NCBI RefSeq assembly: GCF_045679555.1
Contig: NC_092115.1
Location: 33,545,596 to 33,609,595 of the forward strand
Length of the DNA: 64,000 nt
Origin: Salvelinus alpinus
Lineage: Eukaryota; Chordata; Actinopteri; Salmoniformes; Salmonidae
Reading direction: 5' to 3'
The position numbers were made by a program, and so were the translations under genes. The notes beneath the pieces are model-generated. The model worked only from the letters and a program-made list of their open reading frames with translations. It searched no databases and was not told where the DNA came from. Shown one piece after another: positions 38,713 through 50,037 of the stretch. Within the stretch, counting starts at the first letter, position 1. Every line of letters starts with the position of its first letter.

Positions 38713-39795
38713 CATTGCCCATTTACTTCAGTTGATGCGTTTGATTTCATTGTGATAGATGTGATTTCCCCCCCTATAAAAATCTGTATTCAGTGTCATA
38801 AGGCTTATAGACGAATATTTAGAGAAATACCACAGGAAACTTTCGATTATTCAAATGCCCTCTGAGGTCTTGAGAGAGAGATTTACAATGCAAAGGATTG
38901 TGGGAGGGATGAGCTTTGACCTTAAGTAAATGAGGACGGAATTCCATTAAAGTCTGGAGCGTGATGTGATTGCGCTTGGAAAGCATTCAAGTTTATCTTA
39001 AAGTAAAAACAAACCACAATTTTCATTTCCAAACTCTCTCCACCCATCATACAAACTTGCTGTATATTATATACGACACATTATATACTGACATCTAAGT
39101 AAGGTGACACTCTTACGGTCCTGTTTCCTCTATCTATATTCCCCATAGGGTTTGGCTAATAAAAGGAGGGAAATTGAAGCTGTGCTGCTCTGCAGTGCTA
39201 GTCTGGAGAGGAGCGCCTCGTCAGTTCACAGGTGAAGGCTGCTGTGCACAAATCGATTTGCTTTGGCTTTTGTGACCTTCCTCTTTTCACTATAATGTTA
39301 TTTCTGAGTTTAATCCAAGTATGTCCTAGAGCTGTTGTTGAAGAGCTGTTGGTTAGTCCCTCATAATGTAGTCTCTATGCAGCAATGTATTCAAGGTATG
39401 AGTGCTTATAGTCCATCTTATGCCACAACATTCTCAATAACCAGAAGTGCCACTGACTCAGAAAGGGCATTAGTAGGTCTGTGGGTTACAGTACCTTAAG
39501 TCTCATGAAGGCCGTAGCGATGCTAATTTAGCCATCCACTACACTTTCAAATGACAAAATCCCATTGGCTATGGATGTGACATTTTTATGAAGATGTCTC
39601 TCAATAAAAATCAAAATGAGTTTCAATTTGGATCATATTCATCATGTCCACAATGCGGCGGTGTGGACATAATAGCATGGAGCCCATTGAGAAATGTAAC
39701 AAATGAGAGCCTAATACGCACAGCGGAAGTACTTTTTAACCAGGTAGGCCAGTTGAGAACAAGATGCAGAGAATATTTCGTTTCTTACAAAAAAT
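38713..39795. other. No gene recognised
   Basis: Unique-looking intronic sequence. An AATAAAAGG motif (39159-39167), 70 bp before CACAG/GTGAAG at 39230, could be a promoter and donor but is unsupported. Confidence 0.35.
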
Positions 39796-39900
39796 AAAAC
39801 ACCATTCAGGAGGACATAGACGCTCATCCAGAGGCGTCAATTCTAGTCGCTGGGGACTTTAATGCAGGGAAACTCAAATCAGTTTTATCTAATTTCTATC
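39796..39900 (+). mobile_element. Small LINE endonuclease fragment
   Basis: Reads ILVAGDFNAGKLKSVLSNFY on the plus strand. GDFN is the signature of the endonuclease fold in LINE ORFs. Only about 35 codons are present, next to the 3' end of LINE B. The wording differs from LINE A and LINE B, so it is probably a third family. Confidence 0.6.
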
Positions 39901-39904
39901 AGCA

Positions 39905-42348
39905 TGTTATTTTTTTTATTTATTTCACCTTTATTTAACCAGGTAGGCTAGTTGAGAACAAGTTCTCATTTACAACTGCGACCTGGCCAAGATAAAGCAA
40001 AGCAGTGCGACACAAACAACACAGATTTACCCATGGGATAAACAGTCAATAACACAATAGAAAAATCTATATACAGTGTGTGCAAATGTAGTAAGACTAG
40101 GAAGGTAAGGCGAAATAATTACAATTTAGCAATTAAACACTGGAGTGATAGATGTGCAGAAGATGAATGTGCAAGTAGAGATACTGTGGTGCAAAGGAGC
40201 AAAAAATAAACAACAATATGGAGATGAGGTATTTGGATGGGCTCTTTACAGATGGGCTGTGTACAGGTGCAATGATCGGTAAGCTGCTCTGACAGCTGAT
40301 ACTTAAAGTTAGTGAGGGAGATAAGTCTCCAGCTTCAGAGATTTTTGCACTTCGTTCCAGTCATTGGCAGCAGAGAACTGGAAGGAAAGGCGGCCAAACG
40401 AGGAGTTGGCTTTGGGGATGACCAGTGAAATATACATGCTGGAGCGTGTGCTACGGGTGGGTGCTGCTATGGTGACCAGTGAGCTGAGATAAGGCGGGGC
40501 TTTACCTAGCAAAGACTTATAGATGACCTAGAGCCAGTGGGTTTGGCAACGAATATGAAGCGAGGGCCAGCCAACGAGAGCATACAGATCGCAGTGGTGG
40601 GTAGTTTATGGGGCTTTGGTAACAAAACGGATGGCACTATGATAGACTACATCCAATTTTCTGAGTAGAGTGTTTGGGGCTATTTTGTAAATGACATCGC
40701 CGAAGTCAAGGATCGGTAGGATAGTCAGTTTTACGAGGGTATGTTTGGCAGCATGAGTGCAGGATGCTTTGTTGCGAAATAGGAACCCGATTCTAGCTTT
40801 AATTTTGGATTGGAGATGCTTGATGTGAATCTGGAAGGAGAGTTTACAGTCTAACCAGACACCTAGGTATTTGTAGTTGTCCACATATTCTAAGTCAGAG
40901 CCGTCCAGAGTAGTGATGCTAGACGGGCAGGCGGGTGCAGGCAGCGATCGGTTGAAGAGCATGCATTTAGTTTTACTTGCATTTAAGAGCAGTTGGAGGC
41001 CAAGGAGGGAGTGTTGTATTGCATTGAAGCTCGTCTGGAGGTTTGTTAACACAGTGTCCGAAGAGGGGCCAGAAGTACAAAGAATGGTGTCGTCTGCGTA
41101 GAGGTGGATCAGAGATCCACCAGCAGCAAGAGCGACATCATTGATGTATACAGAGAAAAGAGTCGGCCCGAGAATTGAACCCTGTGGCACCCCCATAGAG
41201 ACTGTCAGAGGTCCGGACAACAGGCCCTCTGATTTGACACACTGAACTCTATTTATTGACTACAGTTCAGCGTTCAACACCATAGTACCCTCAAAGCTCA
41301 TCACTAAGCTAAGGAACCTGGGACTAAACACCTCCCTCTGCAACTGGATCCTGGACTTCCTGACGGGTCGCCCCCCAGGTGGTGAGGGTAGGTAGCAACA
41401 CATCTGCCACACTGATCCTCAACACTGGAGCTCCCCAGGGGTGTGTGCTCAGTCCCCTCCTGTACTCTCTGTTCACCCACATCTGCATGGCCAGGCACGA
41501 GTCCAACACCATCATTAAGTTTGCAGACGACACAACAGTGGTAGGCCTGATCACCGACAACGACGAGACAGCCTATAGGGATGAGGTCAGAGACCTGGCC
41601 GGGTGGTGCCAGAATAACAACCTATCCCCCACCGAGCACGTCCCCATTCTCATCGACGGGGCTGTAGTGGAGCAGGTTGAGAGCTTCAAATTCCTTGGTG
41701 TCCACATCAACAACAAACTAGAATGGTCCAAACAAACCAAGACAGTCGTGAAGAGGGCACTACAAAGCCTATTCCCCCTCAGGAAACTGAGATCCTCAAA
41801 AGGTTCGACAGCTGCAACATCGAGAGCATCCTGACCCGTTGCATCACTGCCTGGTACGGCAATTGCTCGGCCTTTGACCGCAAGGCACTTCAGAGGGTAG
41901 TGCGTACGGCCCAATACATCACTGGGGCTAAGCTGCCTGCCATCCAGGACCTCTACACCAGGCGGTGTGAGAGGAAGGCCCTAAAAATTGTCAAGGACCC
42001 CAGCCACCCCAGTCATAGACTGTTCTCTCTACTATCGCATGGCAAGCGGTACCCTTTTAGGTATAAAATATAAATATACAAAAAGGCTTCTCAACAGTTT
42101 TTACCCCCAAGCCATAAGACTTCTGAACAGGTAACCAATGGTTACACGGACTATTTACATTGTGTGCCCCCCCGCCAACCCCTCCTTTTACGCTGCTGCT
42201 ACTCTCTGTTCATCATATATGCATAGTCACTTTAACCATACCTACATGTACATACTACCTCAATAAGCCTGACTACCGGTGTCTGTATATAGCCTTGCTA
42301 CTCTTATTTTCAAATGTATTTTTACTGTTGTTTTATTCCTTTACTTAC

Positions 42349-42384
<36 letters not shown>

Positions 42385-42670
42385 CTTTTTTCGCACTATT
42401 GGTTAGAGCCTGTAAGTAAGCATTTCACTGTAAGGTCTACACCTGTTGTATTCGGCGCACGTGACAAATAAATGTAGATTTGATTAGATTAGTTGGTGAT
42501 CCAGGCGAGGCAGTCATTTGAGAAACCAAGGCTGTTGAGTCTGCCGGTAAGAATGCGATGATTGACAGAGTCGAAAGCCTTGGCCAGGTCGATGAAGACG
42601 GCTGAACAGTATTGTCTTTTATCGATGGCGGTTATGATATAATTTAGGACCTTGAGCGTGGCTGAGGTAA
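39905..42670 (-). mobile_element. LINE B (RT to 3' tail), split by LINE A
   Basis: Minus strand. From the right, 42490-42670 encodes FIDLAKAFDSVNHRI, the RT palm start. After the inserted LINE A (about 41243-42487), the frame resumes at 41220 with GVPQGSILGPTLFSVYINDV and the catalytic YADDTIL, then NYKYLGVWLD. The frame continues to 40606 and, after a short break, to 40309 (LSFQFSAANDWNEV). The 3' tail at 39905-39985 (AACCAGGTAGGCTAGTTGAG) matches the salmonid SINE tail. It resembles the RSg-1-type salmonid LINE, judged from memory. Confidence 0.85.
41243..42487 (+). mobile_element. LINE A copy, 5'-truncated, inserted in LINE B
   Basis: Starts in the RT at [17 protein letters not shown] sequence (41246) and keeps [16 protein letters not shown] (near 41430) and the intact catalytic FADDTTVVG (near 41520). 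It shifts frame near 41380 and 41790, and continues to the C-terminal SFDRKALQRV and HPSHRLFSLL blocks (near 41990). The 3' UTR contains a (CA)n run at 42349-42380 and ends at GTAGATTTGATT. It lies antisense to the host LINE B. Confidence 0.88.
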
Positions 42671-42984
42671 TCCTGAATACATTTTCTCTTCTAGATCAAT
42701 GGAAGAGCTACACAGTGTTTAGGATTTTTCTAGAATTTTACTGCAAGGTTTACCAAAAGTTTACTCAGTTGAAGAAGTGGCCTATTCCATAATACTTACA
42801 GTATGCTAACCCATTCAATGACAATTGTCCTTCTGTGGCTTATAGAGTATGGTGAAATGATCACGTTTTCTTAGTTGTATGTACAGGGTGCACATGCTTT
42901 AAATTGTGCAGTATTTAGCTATCACAATAAGAGTCTGGTAGCAGCAGGTGTGTGTGTGTGTGTGAATGAGTGTGAATGAGAGTA
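42671..42984. other. No feature recognised
   Basis: Unique sequence with a short GT run at 42948-42963. Confidence 0.4.
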
Positions 42985-42986
42985 TA

Positions 42987-44490
42987 CAGGTGCTTTCAGA
43001 AAGTAGTCACACCCCTTGACTTTTCCCACATTTTGTTGTGTTACAGCCTGATTTTAAAATAATTTAATTTAGATTTTGTGTCACTGGCCTACACACAATA
43101 TCCCATAATGTCAAAACTGGAATTATGTTTATACACATACTTACAAATTCATAAAAAAATGAAAAGCTGAAATGTCTTGAGTCAATAAGTATTAAACCCC
43201 TTTATTATGGAAAGCCTAAATATGTTTGCTTAACAAGTCACAAGTTGCATGGACTCTGTGTGCAATAATAGTGTAACTCCCTTTGTACCGCACATATACG
43301 ATTATCTGTAAGGTCCCTTGGTCGAGCAATGAATTTCAAACACAGATTAAATCGCAAAGACCAGGCAGGTTTTCCAATGCCTTGCAAAGAAGGGCACCTA
43401 TTGGTAGATGGGTAAAAAATAAAAAAGCAGACGTTGAATATCCCTTTGAGCATGGTGAAGTTATTATTTACACTTTGGATGGTGTATAAAGTCACTACAA
43501 AGATACAGGAGTCCTTCCTAACTCAGTTGCTGGTGAGGAAGGAAACCGCTTAGGGATTTCACCATGAGGCCAACGGTGACTCTAAAACAGTTACAGAGTT
43601 TAATGGCTGGGATAGGAGATAACTGAGGATGGATCAACAGCATTGTATTTACACCACAATACTAATCTAAATGACAGAGTGAAAAGGAAGAGGCAAGAAA
43701 CAAGGTTTTGAAGTGCTTGACCTATATATATAGGAGATATACGGATATATGAAAGCTCAGGATATATATATCACACACACATAAAACATACCTTTTTTGG
43801 GTAGGCATAAAACAACCTACATACTTCCATACATTTTTAAAACCAGTACAGGTTACTTTAAGACGAGTCCCGTGACGGAGAACAACTCATTTTTGTGAGA
43901 GTCTTTCCATAGATGGGTCATAATAGTTTTCTAGGTCAAACCGTTCTGACGTTTTCTTGAGAAGACCAATTTTCGGGATGTCTCATGGTCTGACAAACAC
44001 CACTCTAGCTCTGCCACCTGTCACCGCAGATGTGAAAGTACGACATCGCCGGATGTGGTGGATTGAGACTCATCCAAAACAGATATCTCTAGCTTAAATT
44101 GACGTATTTTGTTGGGAATTGTTTTATTATGTTACTTGGATTGACACACCGGTGCGTCAATCGACTTTAGGGGGATAATATACACTGGAGTTGCTTACCA
44201 AGACGACATTGAATGTTCCTGAGTGGCCTAGCTATGGCTTGAAAATCTATGGCAAGACTTGAAAATGGTTGTCTAGCAATGATCAACAACCAACTTGAGC
44301 TTGAAGAATTTAAAAAAGAATGTGCAAATATTGTACAATCCAGATGTGCAAAGCTCTTAGACACTTACCCAGAAAGAATCGTAGCTGTAAATGCTGCCAA
44401 AGGAGATTCTAACATGTATTGACTCAGGGGTGTGAATACTTATGTAAATTAGATATTTCTGTATATCATTCTCATTATTGGGTATTGTGT
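42987..44490 (+). mobile_element. Tc1-like remnant of a fourth family, with a foreign insert
   Basis: Begins CAGGTGCTTTCAGAAAGTAG after TA (42985-42986). The transposase is ruined; recognisable pieces are the region around 43400-43700 and, right of an insert, ACTGGAGTTGCTTACCAAG to 44400, which corresponds to the C-terminal third (NVPEWPSY, and the region that should carry the catalytic Glu). The right terminus is degraded near 44490. No functional coding sequence. Confidence 0.75.
43720..44180. repeat. Unidentified insert within the Tc1 remnant
   Basis: Replaces the middle of the Tc1 transposase. It starts in a TATATA-rich patch and ends near GACACACCGGTGCGTCAATC, which contains a short imperfect palindrome around ACCGGT. 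It contains no coding motifs, and I do not recognise the family. Confidence 0.4.
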
Positions 44491-44798
44491 GTATCTGTGT
44501 GGGTGTGTGTGTGAGTGCATGTGTGTTAAGGTGCGGAGAGCCAGTACAGGTGGTCAGTCCAGTTCAAGTGTTCAGCAGTCTGAAAAAAAATCTGTCTGTT
44601 ATCGATGTGATTGGCTAGCCACGTTAAAGAGTCTATGCCCAGCAGAGCATGTTAATTGTTTCTCACTCTTTGATGGACATGCCAGCTATAGTGAGCAAGA
44701 AGTTGATTATCATAATCTAATAGCGGAGGTAATAGTAGAGCCTTAGTCTTGACAGGTCCCTCTAGGGTACAGCCTGCCCTTGCATTTTGTCACACATA

Positions 44799-45048
44799 CA
44801 GTACCAGTCAAAAGTTTGGACACACCTACTCATTCAAGCTGTCATCAAGGCAAAGGGTGGCTACTTTGAAGAATTTAAAATCTAAATTATATTTTGATTT
44901 GTTTAACACTTTTTTGGTTACTACATGATTCCATATGTGTTATTTCATAGTTTTGATGTCTTCATTATTATTCTACAATGTCGAACATAGTAAAAATACA
45001 GGAAAACCCTTGAATGAGTAGGTGTGTCCAAACTTTTGACTGGTTCTG
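44799..45048. mobile_element. 250-bp Tc1-derived MITE
   Basis: About 40-bp terminal inverted repeats. The left begins CAGTACCAGTCAAAAGTTTG and the right ends AAACTTTTGACTGGTTCTG. TA lies on both sides (44797-44798, 45049-45050). The interior is only the 3' non-coding end of a Tc1 element (CATATGTGTTATTTCATAG), so it depends on a transposase from elsewhere. The same 3' end is present at 49490-49575 joined to 54774-54859. Confidence 0.92.
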
Positions 45049-45050
45049 TA

Positions 45051-45579
45051 GATCTGTCTGCGAATTAAACCGAATCAGTATTCATCTGTGTGTTTTTCTG
45101 AAACTTCCTGAAACTTCTTTAAGACCTGGAATAGCCTTTCATCTTGAGTGTTCTCTGTGACAGCAGGTGTTGAGGGGGTGAGACATACAGTAGCTGTGAA
45201 ACGTAGATAGCTGTTATTACTAGGATTCAATGTGGCTGATTGACATGATGCTATGTCTCCTGGATTTAGCTGGCACCCACTGAGCATGTGAAGCTAGGAG
45301 ATCCTAACAACACTCTGATATGGAACCCCATTCCCTATACAGAAGTATAGGTACTTCACTTAATAAGGTGCCATTTCAGAGGAACCCATGATATCATATA
45401 GGACTTTTTTTATTTGTATCAAAAAAAGACACTCCAGTGAGTAATTGATACATGGAATATGCATGAATCCTGTTTTTGTGAAACAAGCAACAAGTCCTTG
45501 TTATGGTGTAGTCGGTCGGTGGAAAAGCAAGGATTGTCGTAGTATACCCCTCCATTTGCACGAGTGCCTTTTTCCTATT
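45051..45579. other. No feature recognised
   Basis: No gene or repeat is recognised. The frame starting at 45445 runs into repeat R2. Confidence 0.35.
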
Positions 45580-45785
45580 AAACTACAGCAACAAAACAAG
45601 GGGAGCTCAAATGAATGTCGCTCTGAAAATCGATTCTGCGTCCTTCCTACGCGTTCTAAATTATTATTAATCCCCTTTAAATTTGGCCCAGACAGAAAAA
45701 CGAATAACTCATTGGTGCAGGAAGCTCTCAAGATGAGCAACTAAGGCTAGTCCTCATAAAACCTTACCTCAATGCACCATCACAC
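45580..45785 (+). repeat. Unnamed repeat R2, copy 1
   Basis: Starts AAACTACAGCAACAAAACAA and ends CTCAATGCACCATCAC. An inverted copy lies at 48583-48772. The 99-codon frame at 45445-45744 covers much of it but has no domain and is not shared as an open frame in copy 2. Confidence 0.75.
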
Positions 45786-46558
45786 ACGGAGAAACTAAAC
45801 TACCAAAAGTAATTTCACCTGCCACTGACTTGATGCAGTCTGTTTTGCGTAGTCAAAAGCAGTGCTGCGGTTCCCCGAGTCATTTCAATTCATTGCCTGC
45901 AGTTAGGTTTATCTTTATCACTGGCCATAACTACGGATTACCGAGGTTGAGGCCAAATAACCATAAAACAGGTTCTACCGCATGTCCTATTCATGAAAGA
46001 AGCCAATCTAGTCCGAGGCCCATTTTCATGCAATGAGAAACTGAATGATGTTGTTATAAGACTGTTTCTTACAGTCACTATAAGTGGGCCTTCTAGTCTG
46101 CTACTAGGAATTAATGTGATTCAATATTTGGCTTTCAGCAGTATGTACTTAGGTCCCCGCTATGTGGTTCAGAAAGACCCCAGTATTTTCAATAAAGGTA
46201 ATGGGTTCTTATTTTAAGAAGCCAGCTGTCATTCTGTGATGTGATCCAGACAGTTCTGTTCGCCTACTTCATTTGCTGACTGTTTATGCAGACTAATATA
46301 ATGTTGTAAGCAGCTTTATTTGCATTTCATGAATATTTAAGACCCTTTGTCTACTGAGAGATACAGTAGAAGACAAAGGATCAAAAGAACCTGCTACAGA
46401 TTTTCCGATTATAGACCCATTTAACGTTTGAACAACAATGCCAAAGTGTTTTTAAACATATGTTAGCTGTGTAATCTGAAGACTCGGAGGAACAGAGGAA
46501 ATGTTTGCTTCCACCAACATCTCAACAAAGCATTCTGATGTAGCGTCGATGCAAGGTC
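45786..46558. other. No feature recognised
   Basis: Unique-looking intronic sequence. Confidence 0.4.
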
Positions 46559-47008
46559 TTAAAGGTCCAGCGCAGTCAAAAACATGATTTCCTGTACTTT
46601 ATATACTGTATATTTCCACAGTATTAGGTTGGAATAATATTGTGAAAATTAAGAGAATGCCATTTTAGTGTAAGAGCAGTTTGAAAAGACCACCTAAAAT
46701 GTCAGCCTGTTACAGCCTGCCTGGTGACATCTGCCTGGTGACTTCACCAGGTGATAAATGAGTTAATAGACCTATAAGAAAGAGTTCCAAACATCTCAAA
46801 TAACAGTTCATTTTCAGTGTTCCTCTCCCCTCTCACACCACTCCCAGACAGTCCTATCAAAATTCTTGCTTGAGTAATGTATATTTGCCAAGAAGCTATT
46901 GTTGTTTATTTTGGACCATATTAATTGAAACCAATGACAGTAAGGTACTTAATTGTTACCCATAAATGATTTGATATTGAGATAAAAACGGCTGGATTAG
47001 ACCTTTAA
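46559..47008. repeat. TTAA-bounded interspersed repeat (about 450 bp)
   Basis: Begins TTAAAGGTCCAGC and ends GGATTAGACCTTTAA, so the outer nine bases TTAAAGGTC form an inverted repeat. No coding sequence. The body (GCCTGCCTGGTGACATC, CCACTCCCAGACAGTCC) is one I recognise as a frequent salmonid repeat. TTAA ends recall piggyBac-type insertion but do not prove it. Confidence 0.6.
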
Positions 47009-47633
47009 TTTCTGGGTGGGGTGTAAACAAAAATAAATGTTATCATTTGACGATAATGCCACCTTTTTCCCTCAGAACTGGATGCAAGTTCCAAAGTTAT
47101 TTTTAATTGGTCTGTCATGCCGTTTCATCTTCTAGACGAGTGATTCTTCACGAAACCAGAACAAATAAAGACCATGATCTTTTAGATTTTCACAGATTTT
47201 ATTCCTTGGAATGGTCCTTTGGAGCTTTTTTGGGGGGTGATTGTTGACATACAGTATATTTGACAATTGAATATAAAAGCATAGTTGAGAAATAATGTAT
47301 TCGAAGTTGCCATATGACATTTTGGCCTTACCCAGGCCTCCTTTTAAGACTCCATAATGTTTAATCTGTAAGTGCAACAAAGCAAAAATTGGTGTCATAT
47401 AAGGTTTTAGCCTACCACTTGCCAGTAATGGTGTAATGGTGTGTGGATAATATCACTGAGTAAACCAAAAAAAAGAGCCATATTATTGTGATATTTGCGT
47501 TGTTTGCTCTATAACCCATTAGTTCATACGCCACCGTGATATACAATAAGGCCGTGAAAACAAAAAGACAAGTGTATAAATTCAACTACACATACGTTTG
47601 TTTCAACACAAAACTAGAGAGCAACATCTGTCC
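47009..47633. other. No feature recognised
   Basis: AT-rich intronic sequence without recognisable content. Confidence 0.4.
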
Positions 47634-47848
47634 TGTGAAGTCCACAAAGCAAATATTGCATGTAAAAAAACAGTTATTTGACCTGCAGCATAGTCAAGCA
47701 AGTTGTTTTCAACAGTTTACAAAACAACTACTGATTTAGAACCACAGAGTTACCGCAAGTCAGCACTAAGACAACAGGAGCCCTGCCTCCGCTACTCCAG
47801 CATCATTTCAACTTAAACGTTTAAACATCATGAAATCAACAGTGTTAT
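47634..47848 (+). repeat. Unnamed repeat R1, copy 2
   Basis: Same repeat as 25350-25549, with small insertions (for example, an extra ACAACAGGAG near 47772). At its right edge it is interrupted by a solo LTR, after which GCTATATACA and the family S Tc1 follow, as they do directly in copy 1. Confidence 0.75.
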
Positions 47849-48217
47849 TGTCACGTTCGTCGTAGTGAGGAGACCAAGGCGCAGCGTGATGTGAATACAT
47901 TCTTCTTTAATAAAACGAAGACCACTTGAACTAACAAACCGTGACGCTATAATAACAGCGTGCTGACATGCAACTACACATAGACAACTACCCACAAAAC
48001 CTAACTGGCAAATGGCAACCTAAATAGGATCCCCAATCAGAGACAACAATAAACAGCTGCCTCTGATTGGGAACCAATTCAGGCCACCATAAACCTACAT
48101 TACCTAGACATACAAAATCCCCAGAGATAAACAAAAACACACATACCCACCCTCGTCACACCCTGACCTGACCAAAATAATACAGAAAATATAGAAAACT
48201 AAGGTCAGGGCGTGACA
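47849..48217 (-). mobile_element. Solo LTR (TGTCACG family), 369 bp
   Basis: Starts TGTCACGTTCG and ends GCGTGACA on the plus strand; it is the reverse orientation of the LTR at 32096-32468. The target duplication is GTTAT (47844-47848) and GCTAT (48218-48222), four of five identical. The R1 copy at 25.5 kb shows the unoccupied site as GCTAT, so the left copy has mutated. It holds inverted CCAAT-type arms at 48032-48042 and 48061-48071. Confidence 0.9.
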
Positions 48218-48225
48218 GCTATATA

Positions 48226-48900
48226 CAATGTATTTGTAAAGTATTCAGAACCCTTCCCTTTCTCCACATTTTGTTATGTTACAGCCATATTCTAAAATGT
48301 ATAAAATAATTGTTTTACTCATCGATCTGCACACAATAGCCCATAATGACAAAGTGAAAACAGGTTTTTAGAAATTTTGGCAAATGTATTTGAAATAAAA
48401 CAGAAATACCTTATTCAGACCCTTTGCTATGAGACTCGAAATTGAACTCAGGTGCATTCTGTTTACATTGATCATCCTTGAGTTGTTTCTCCAACTTGAT
48501 TGGAGTCCACCTGTGGTAAATTAAATTGATTGGATATTATTTGTAAAGACACACACCTGTCTATAATATAATGCTAATGCTATGTGATGGTGCATTGAGG
48601 AAAGATTTTTTGAGGACTGGCCTAAGTTGCTCCTCTTAAGAGCTTCCTGCACCAATGAGTTATTTGTTTTTTCTGTCTGGGACAAAATCATTTAGAATGT
48701 GTAGGAAGGACACAGAATTGATTTTCAGAGCAACGTTCATTTGAGCTCCCCTTGTTTTGTTGCTGTAGTTTTTAATACATTTGACAACATTTCTAAAATC
48801 CTGTTTTCGCTTTGTCATTATGAGGTTAAAAAAATGATTTCATCCATTTTAGAACAAAATGTGTTTTTTCCTTCTCTTTTTGGGAAGGGTTCTGAATACT
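48226..48900 (+). mobile_element. Tc1-like family S remnant
   Basis: Left end CAATGTATTTGTAAAGTATT after TA, then the family S terminal region (CATAATGACAAAGTG). The middle is replaced by inverted repeat R2. The right end is TCTGAATACTTTCCAAATGCA, truncated before CTG. No transposase remains. Confidence 0.8.
48583..48772 (-). repeat. Unnamed repeat R2, copy 2 (inverted)
   Basis: Reverse complement of 45580-45785 with clear identity over about 190 bp, including the GGGGAGCTCAAATGAACG-type block and the CTCATTGGTGCAGGAAGCTC block. It is embedded in the family S Tc1 remnant. Confidence 0.75.
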
Positions 48901-48901
48901 T

Positions 48902-49153
48902 TCCAAATGCATCCTCTGCAGCAGAGGTAACTCTGGGTCTTTTGTTCCTGTGACGGTTCTCATGAGAGCCAGTTTCATCATAGCGCTTGATGGTTTTTGC
49001 AACTGCACTTAAAGAAACTTTCAAAGTTCTTGAATCCAGAAACTTGGTCCAAAAACCAATGGGTTGGGCCAGAGCCAGAACACAAGTGGGTAGAGTGGCA
49101 GTTTTAAAATGTATTATTGGCTTTGATACTCCGATTGGTAAGAGATGATCCAA
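48902..49153 (-). mobile_element. Tc1 transposase N-terminal fragment
   Basis: The minus strand encodes VSLSAVAKTIKRYDETGSHE and PRVTSAAED, the helix-turn-helix and linker of a Tc1-type transposase. It begins exactly where the family S remnant ends. No catalytic core is present. Confidence 0.75.
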
Positions 49154-49359
49154 CCGCTGAGGACTTTGTTTTGTACAATGCCCCCCGTGCCCCTTGTCGC
49201 CACAAATAACTCCAATGATGGCAGTCTCACACTAAAGTATGTAGCGAATGACAGAGCAGTGGAAGCATTTAGTGTCAGTTGTCAGGCTATGACTGCATAT
49301 AAATTGCCATAATATGGACTTGGTCTTTTACCAAATAGGGCTATCTTCTGTATGCCCCC
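49154..49359. other. No feature recognised
   Basis: A short unassigned stretch between Tc1 fragments. Confidence 0.35.
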
Positions 49360-49575
49360 CTACCTTGTCACAACACAACAGATTGGCTCAAACGCATTAA
49401 AAAGGAAAGAAATTCCACAAATTAAGCTGGTTGAGAGAATGCCAAGAGTGTGCAAATCTGTTATGAAGGCAAAGGGTGGCTATTTGAAGAATCTCAAATA
49501 TATTTTGACTTGTTTAACACCTTTTTTGGTTTCTACATGATTCCATATGTGTTATTTCATAGTTTTGATGTCTTC

Positions 49576-50018
49576 TGTCAGGTTTTGGCCAGGACTGTTC
49601 TGTTTTTTTGTCACTAGATGTCCCCATTGCACCTTTTTTGTACCTTTTGTTTTTCCCTTGCTCTAATTATTGTTTGCACCTGTATGTCGTTCCCTTGTTA
49701 GTATTTAATCCCTGTGTGTTCCTCAGTTCCTTGCTCAGTGTTTGTATGTTAGCACCCAGCCCCAGCCCAAGCCTTGTTGTGAACATATATTTTTCTCTTG
49801 TTGGATTTTCCAGAGGTTCTCTGGTTTTGTTCTTTTGTATTTTGGATTAGTCTTTTGAGGTTTGTTTTTCCCTTGCTGTTTTTACCACTTTGTGGATTTT
49901 CTTTGTATTTTGGAAGATATCTATTTTTTATTAAACCACCATCTCTAGTACTGCTGTGTCTGCCTCATCTTCTGGGTTCTGCCGATTTAGTGACTGTTTC
50001 TCGCACCGGGTCCTGACA
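49576..50018 (+). mobile_element. Chromovirus 5' LTR (443 bp)
   Basis: Begins TGTCAGG and ends CCTGACA. The target duplication TCTTC lies at 49571-49575 and 54769-54773. A TATA-like TATTTAA is at 49702-49708, the predicted RNA start is at about 49733 and the poly(A) signal ATTAAA is at 49930-49935. Compared with the 3' LTR I see one substitution (near 49603) and one 7-nt indel (CTTTTGT near 49830). Confidence 0.96.
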
Positions 50019-50019
50019 G

Positions 50020-50030
50020 AAACACTGAGC
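50020..50030 (+). promoter_or_regulatory. Primer-binding site, self-priming type
   Basis: AAACACTGAGC, one base after the LTR, is the exact complement of GCTCAGTGTTT at 49733-49743 in the LTR, the predicted first 11 nt of the transcript. There is no TGG as expected for a tRNA primer. This fits the Tf1/sushi-group mechanism, in which the mRNA 5' end folds back as primer. Confidence 0.75.
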
Positions 50031-50037
50031 CATTAAA

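Noticed and set aside
39155..39240. Possible alternative ASIC first exon (AATAAAAGG then CACAG/GTGAAG)
   Set aside because: No ATG-initiated frame with ASIC-like sequence precedes the putative donor. The motif combination is common by chance.
42349..42382. Array of short repeats examined as CRISPR
   Set aside because: It is a CA microsatellite in a LINE 3' UTR. No CRISPR array is present anywhere, as expected for a vertebrate.
45445..45744. 99-codon frame as a possible small gene
   Set aside because: It overlaps repeat R2, has no domain, and the second R2 copy does not preserve the frame.
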